Assembly: GCA_009775095.1 (NCBI GenBank)
Contig: VSOZ01000032.1
Span: 1 to 26,358 of the forward strand
DNA from: Muribaculum sp.
GTDB taxonomy: Bacteria > Bacteroidota > Bacteroidia > Bacteroidales > Muribaculaceae
Direction of reading: 5' to 3'
Length of the DNA stretch: 26,358 nt
A program made the translations under genes and the position numbers. The notes under the pieces were generated by a model that worked only from the letters and a program-made list of their open reading frames with translations, was not told the DNA's origin and did not search any database. Within the stretch, counting starts at the first letter, position 1. Each line of letters opens with the position of its first letter. This document shows, piece after piece, positions 24,811 to 26,358 of this stretch.

Positions 24811-25005
24811 ATGCCTAAGGTAAAGACTAATTCCGGTGCCAAAAAGAGGTTCGCCCTTACCGGATCAGGAAAAATCAAAAGAAAACATGCCTTCAAAAGT
24901 CATATTCTGACCAAGAAGACCAAGAAGCAGAAGAGAAACCTTACTCACTCCGGACTCGTAGCCCGCGTTGACGTACACGAGGTAAGAGATCTTCTCGCCC
25001 TCTAA
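24811..25005 (+). CDS. rpmI: 50S ribosomal protein L35
   Basis: A 64-residue basic protein with the L35 pattern MPKVKTNSGAKKRFALTGSG, then KHAFKSHILTKKTKKQKRNL. It is part of the large ribosomal subunit and lies between infC and rplT as in most bacteria. The 56-base gap after infC holds a possible -7 box (TAATTTTG 24752-24759, over the infC stop) and a short GTCGA-GCAA-TCGAC hairpin (24759-24772). An internal promoter or regulatory structure is therefore possible. Confidence 0.96.
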   Translation: MPKVKTNSGAKKRFALTGSGKIKRKHAFKSHILTKKTKKQKRNLTHSGLVARVDVHEVRDLLAL

Positions 25006-25123
25006 ACGAAGGCCGACGTTTTCAATGTCTTTAATTCGTGATTTTATAATCATTTTTCATTAACCGAATGCACAGCACTAAAGAGCAAAGAAAAGCCGCT
25101 GACATTCAAAAAACATTACAAAA

Positions 25124-25474
25124 ATGCCAAGATCAGTAAATCATGTTGCTTCAAGAGCACGCAGAAAGAAAATCTTAAAACTCACCCGCGGTTACTACGG
25201 TGCCCGCAAAAACGTATGGACCGTTGCCAAAAACACTTGGGAAAAGGGTCTTACCTATGCTTACCGTGACCGCAAAGACAAAAAGCGCACCTTCCGCGCA
25301 CTGTGGATACAGCGTATCAACGCCGCCGCCCGCGAAGAGAACCTCTCTTACTCCAAGCTCATGGGCTTGATCCACAAAGCAGGTATCGAGATCAACCGCA
25401 AGGTGCTCGCCGACCTCGCCCTCAACAACCCCGCCGCTTTCAAGGCAGTTGTTGAAAAAGTAAAGAACGCATAA
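25124..25474 (+). CDS. rplT: 50S ribosomal protein L20
   Basis: A 116-residue L20 (MPRSVNHVASRARRKKILKLTRGYYGARKN, then TYAYRDRKDKKRTFRALWIQRINAAAR). It binds 23S rRNA early in 50S assembly and in many bacteria represses its own operon through the mRNA leader. The gap to rpmI is long for this pair (118 bases) and AT-rich. It holds a weak hairpin followed by five T (25039-25057). No known L20 leader could be recognised by eye. It is the last gene of the cluster. Confidence 0.97.
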   Translation: MPRSVNHVASRARRKKILKLTRGYYGARKNVWTVAKNTWEKGLTYAYRDRKDKKRTFRALWIQRINAAAREENLSYSKLMGLIHKAGIEINRKVLADLALNNPAAFKAVVEKVKNA

Positions 25475-25551
25475 CCGACCTCTTTACATTTATAACGACA
25501 GGAGGTTGCAACACAAACCGTAAAAACGAACGTGTTGAAGGATCCCACAAC

Positions 25552-25595
25552 CGGAGGTGGAAAATCATTACGATTTTCCGCCTCCGTCATTTTAT
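25552..25595 (+). terminator. Terminator of the thrS-infC-rpmI-rplT operon
   Basis: CGGAGG-T-GGAAAATC (25552-25566) pairs with GATTTTCC-G-CCTCCG (25572-25586): 15 pairs counting one U-G, with a 5-base loop, then TCATTTTAT. It lies 77 bases after the rplT stop. Just before it, GGTTG/CAACC (25504-25508, 25548-25552) enclose CAACAC/GTGTTG (25509-25514, 25532-25537), a possible extra fold in the 3' end of the mRNA. Confidence 0.85.
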
Positions 25596-25628
25596 ATAAT
25601 GCCACTCATTACATTATAGAAATAAGTG

Positions 25629-25791
25629 TCAGATGAAAAACCGGTTGATGTGTTAATATCCTGTCGGAAAGTAGGGGCGCCAGTACCACGGCGTCCGTGT
25701 AACCGAATGGCCATATAGGCTGCAGCCGGCCGCCGTATTACTGGCGGCCCTACAAACACAGCTGTTTTTAACAATCGTTTTTTTACATTGA
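25629..25791 (+). repeat. REP-like intergenic repeat, copy 2 (head-to-head pair, BIME-like)
   Basis: It has the same block order as 21950-22100: TCAGATG...CCGGTTGA, AATATCC, CGGAAA, GTAG (25671-25674), a 7-bp stem (25675-25681, 25690-25696) with loop AGTACCAC, ATGGCCATATAGGC and AACAATCG with a T-run. Between the last two blocks it carries a second, inverted unit at 25728-25753. Read on the minus strand that unit is GTAG, GGCCGCC, loop AGTAATAC, GGCGGCC. Two GTAG-palindromes facing each other are the classic BIME layout. Confidence 0.78.
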
Positions 25792-25798
25792 CCCGAAA

Positions 25799-26169
25799 AT
25801 AAAAGATCAGAAGCAAGACTCAGTTGTCAAGTGGGCGTGTCGAAGACACGGAATGTGTAGAACCCCGCGATAAGCCGACGTAGGGAACGAAGTGACCGCA
25901 GACGGCGGTTCGTGGGGTACTCTAAGCTGAATAGCAAATCCCTGTCGGAGATAGGCGACATTTCAGGATATGTCTCGCGTCCCCGACGCGAAGTCGTATT
26001 AATCAACCATCTGCATACCCCATGAACCGCGCTTTAGCGCTAATCATGGGGCTAAGCATATCTCGTGTCTCCGACACTACTCTGTCGACAAAACTCATTC
26101 TAAATAGGTTATTGTGTTCGCAACCAAAAAATCAACTTATCAACCGGGCTTTGCATCTGATACTTTTAT
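25799..26169. repeat. Nested inverted-repeat element, about 370 bases
   Basis: The ends are imperfect inverted repeats: 25799-25831 (ATAAAAG, ATCAGAAGCAA, GTTG, AAG) and 26136-26169 on the opposite strand (ATAAAAG, ATCAGATGCAA, GTTG, AAG). Inside, each half carries the same two hairpins in mirrored order. The first is GTGTC-3nt-GACAC (25837-25849; 26065-26077). The second is a CCCC-RYG...GGGG hairpin (25862-25918; 26018-26051). A further TCGCGTC/GACGCGA hairpin lies at the centre (25975-25991). It has no convincing ORF. Together with copy 2 it explains most of the gene-free stretch after rplT. Confidence 0.7.
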
Positions 26170-26189
26170 AATAACCACTTATCATATTG

Positions 26190-26228
26190 ATCCAAAATAA
26201 AGAAGGCGACACCTTGCGGCATCGCCTT
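26190..26228 (-). terminator. Terminator of the ECF sigma factor gene
   Basis: On the minus strand AAGGCGA...TCGCCTT (26203-26209, 26222-26228) plus inner pairs make an 11-bp stem counting U-G pairs. It is closed by a GCAA tetraloop and followed by CTTTATTTTGG. It lies 41 bases after the sigma-factor stop codon. Confidence 0.8.
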
Positions 26229-26268
26229 GTACATATTTATCTTATGGGAAAGTAACTGTCGTACTTGT

Positions 26269-26358
26269 TCAACGATAGTCCTTCAGCGACTGCTGCAGAC
26301 GCTGGCGGGCAAAGAAGATACGGCTCTTGACCGTGCCGAGCGGAAGATTCATCTTTTC
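26269..26358 (-). CDS. ECF RNA polymerase sigma factor, C-terminal fragment
   Basis: The last 29 codons of a minus-strand gene that continues past the right edge. The readable residues, LPLGTVKSRIFFARQRLQQ near the end of the protein, are the recognition helix of sigma region 4.2 in ECF (RpoE-like) factors, and the protein stops after KDYR. Region 4.2 contacts the -35 promoter DNA. Whether an anti-sigma gene is adjacent cannot be seen; none lies downstream of the stop inside the window. It is cut by the window edge and is not a pseudogene on this evidence. Confidence 0.85.
   Translation of the reverse strand, partial: EKMNLPLGTVKSRIFFARQRLQQSLKDYR

Noticed and set aside
25039..25057. TGATT-TTAT-AATCA hairpin plus T5 between rpmI and rplT as a terminator
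   Set aside because: The five-pair AT stem is too weak, and rplT has no clear promoter of its own to make up for termination there.
21950..26169. CRISPR array or tRNA-related repeats
   Set aside because: The repeats are not regularly spaced, have no unique uniform spacers and do not form a tRNA cloverleaf.

Overview
The window looks like a chromosomal segment of a Bacteroidales bacterium, plausibly a Muribaculaceae-type gut species. I infer this from the gene families: a DUF4290 protein, a TonB-receptor-like 976-residue barrel, PadR-PspC, a DUF3244-like and a DUF4848-like protein, and a MurA with Asp in place of the catalytic Cys. The promoters agree, because several fit the Bacteroidetes primary-sigma pattern TTTG-N19-21-TAnnTTTG. 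Shine-Dalgarno sequences are mostly absent. Genus and species cannot be fixed by reading alone.

Layout. Positions 112-3078 (minus) hold dacB and guaB. Positions 3189-5531 (plus) hold a TetR regulator, fabH and fabG, with a palindromic candidate operator over the tetR start and a separate promoter for fabG. Positions 5608-8089 (plus) hold DUF4290-murA-rimM, which begin just after a strong hairpin. A very long bidirectional terminator (8090-8147) separates them from a convergent minus-strand block: a GtrB/DPM1-like glycosyltransferase, proS, the large outer-membrane barrel (10678-13608), a PspC-domain membrane protein and its PadR regulator (to 15929). The PadR-PspC pair has a textbook promoter overlapped by a perfect palindrome.

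Positions 16041-20289 (plus) are the most accessory-looking part. They hold a lipobox-bearing TPR protein with a central membrane helix and a C-terminal helix-turn-helix-like tail, a small DUF3244-like secreted protein, a DUF4848-like lipoprotein and an eight-stranded-type outer-membrane barrel. I read this as a candidate membrane-spanning regulator with envelope targets of unknown function.

Positions 20540-25474 return to housekeeping: an M24 aminopeptidase P, then the conserved thrS-infC-rpmI-rplT translation cluster. The window ends in about 790 bases with no gene, followed by the last 29 codons of an ECF sigma factor on the minus strand.

Non-coding structure is the second point of interest. 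Three units share the layout GTAG, a 7-bp stem and the loop AGTAnnAC (one downstream of pepP, two head-to-head downstream of rplT), which is how REP/BIME elements are built. Next to the second site is a 370-base nested inverted-repeat element. A separate AT-rich palindromic region lies between the porin-like gene and pepP. I saw no tRNA, rRNA, CRISPR array, transposase or prophage gene.
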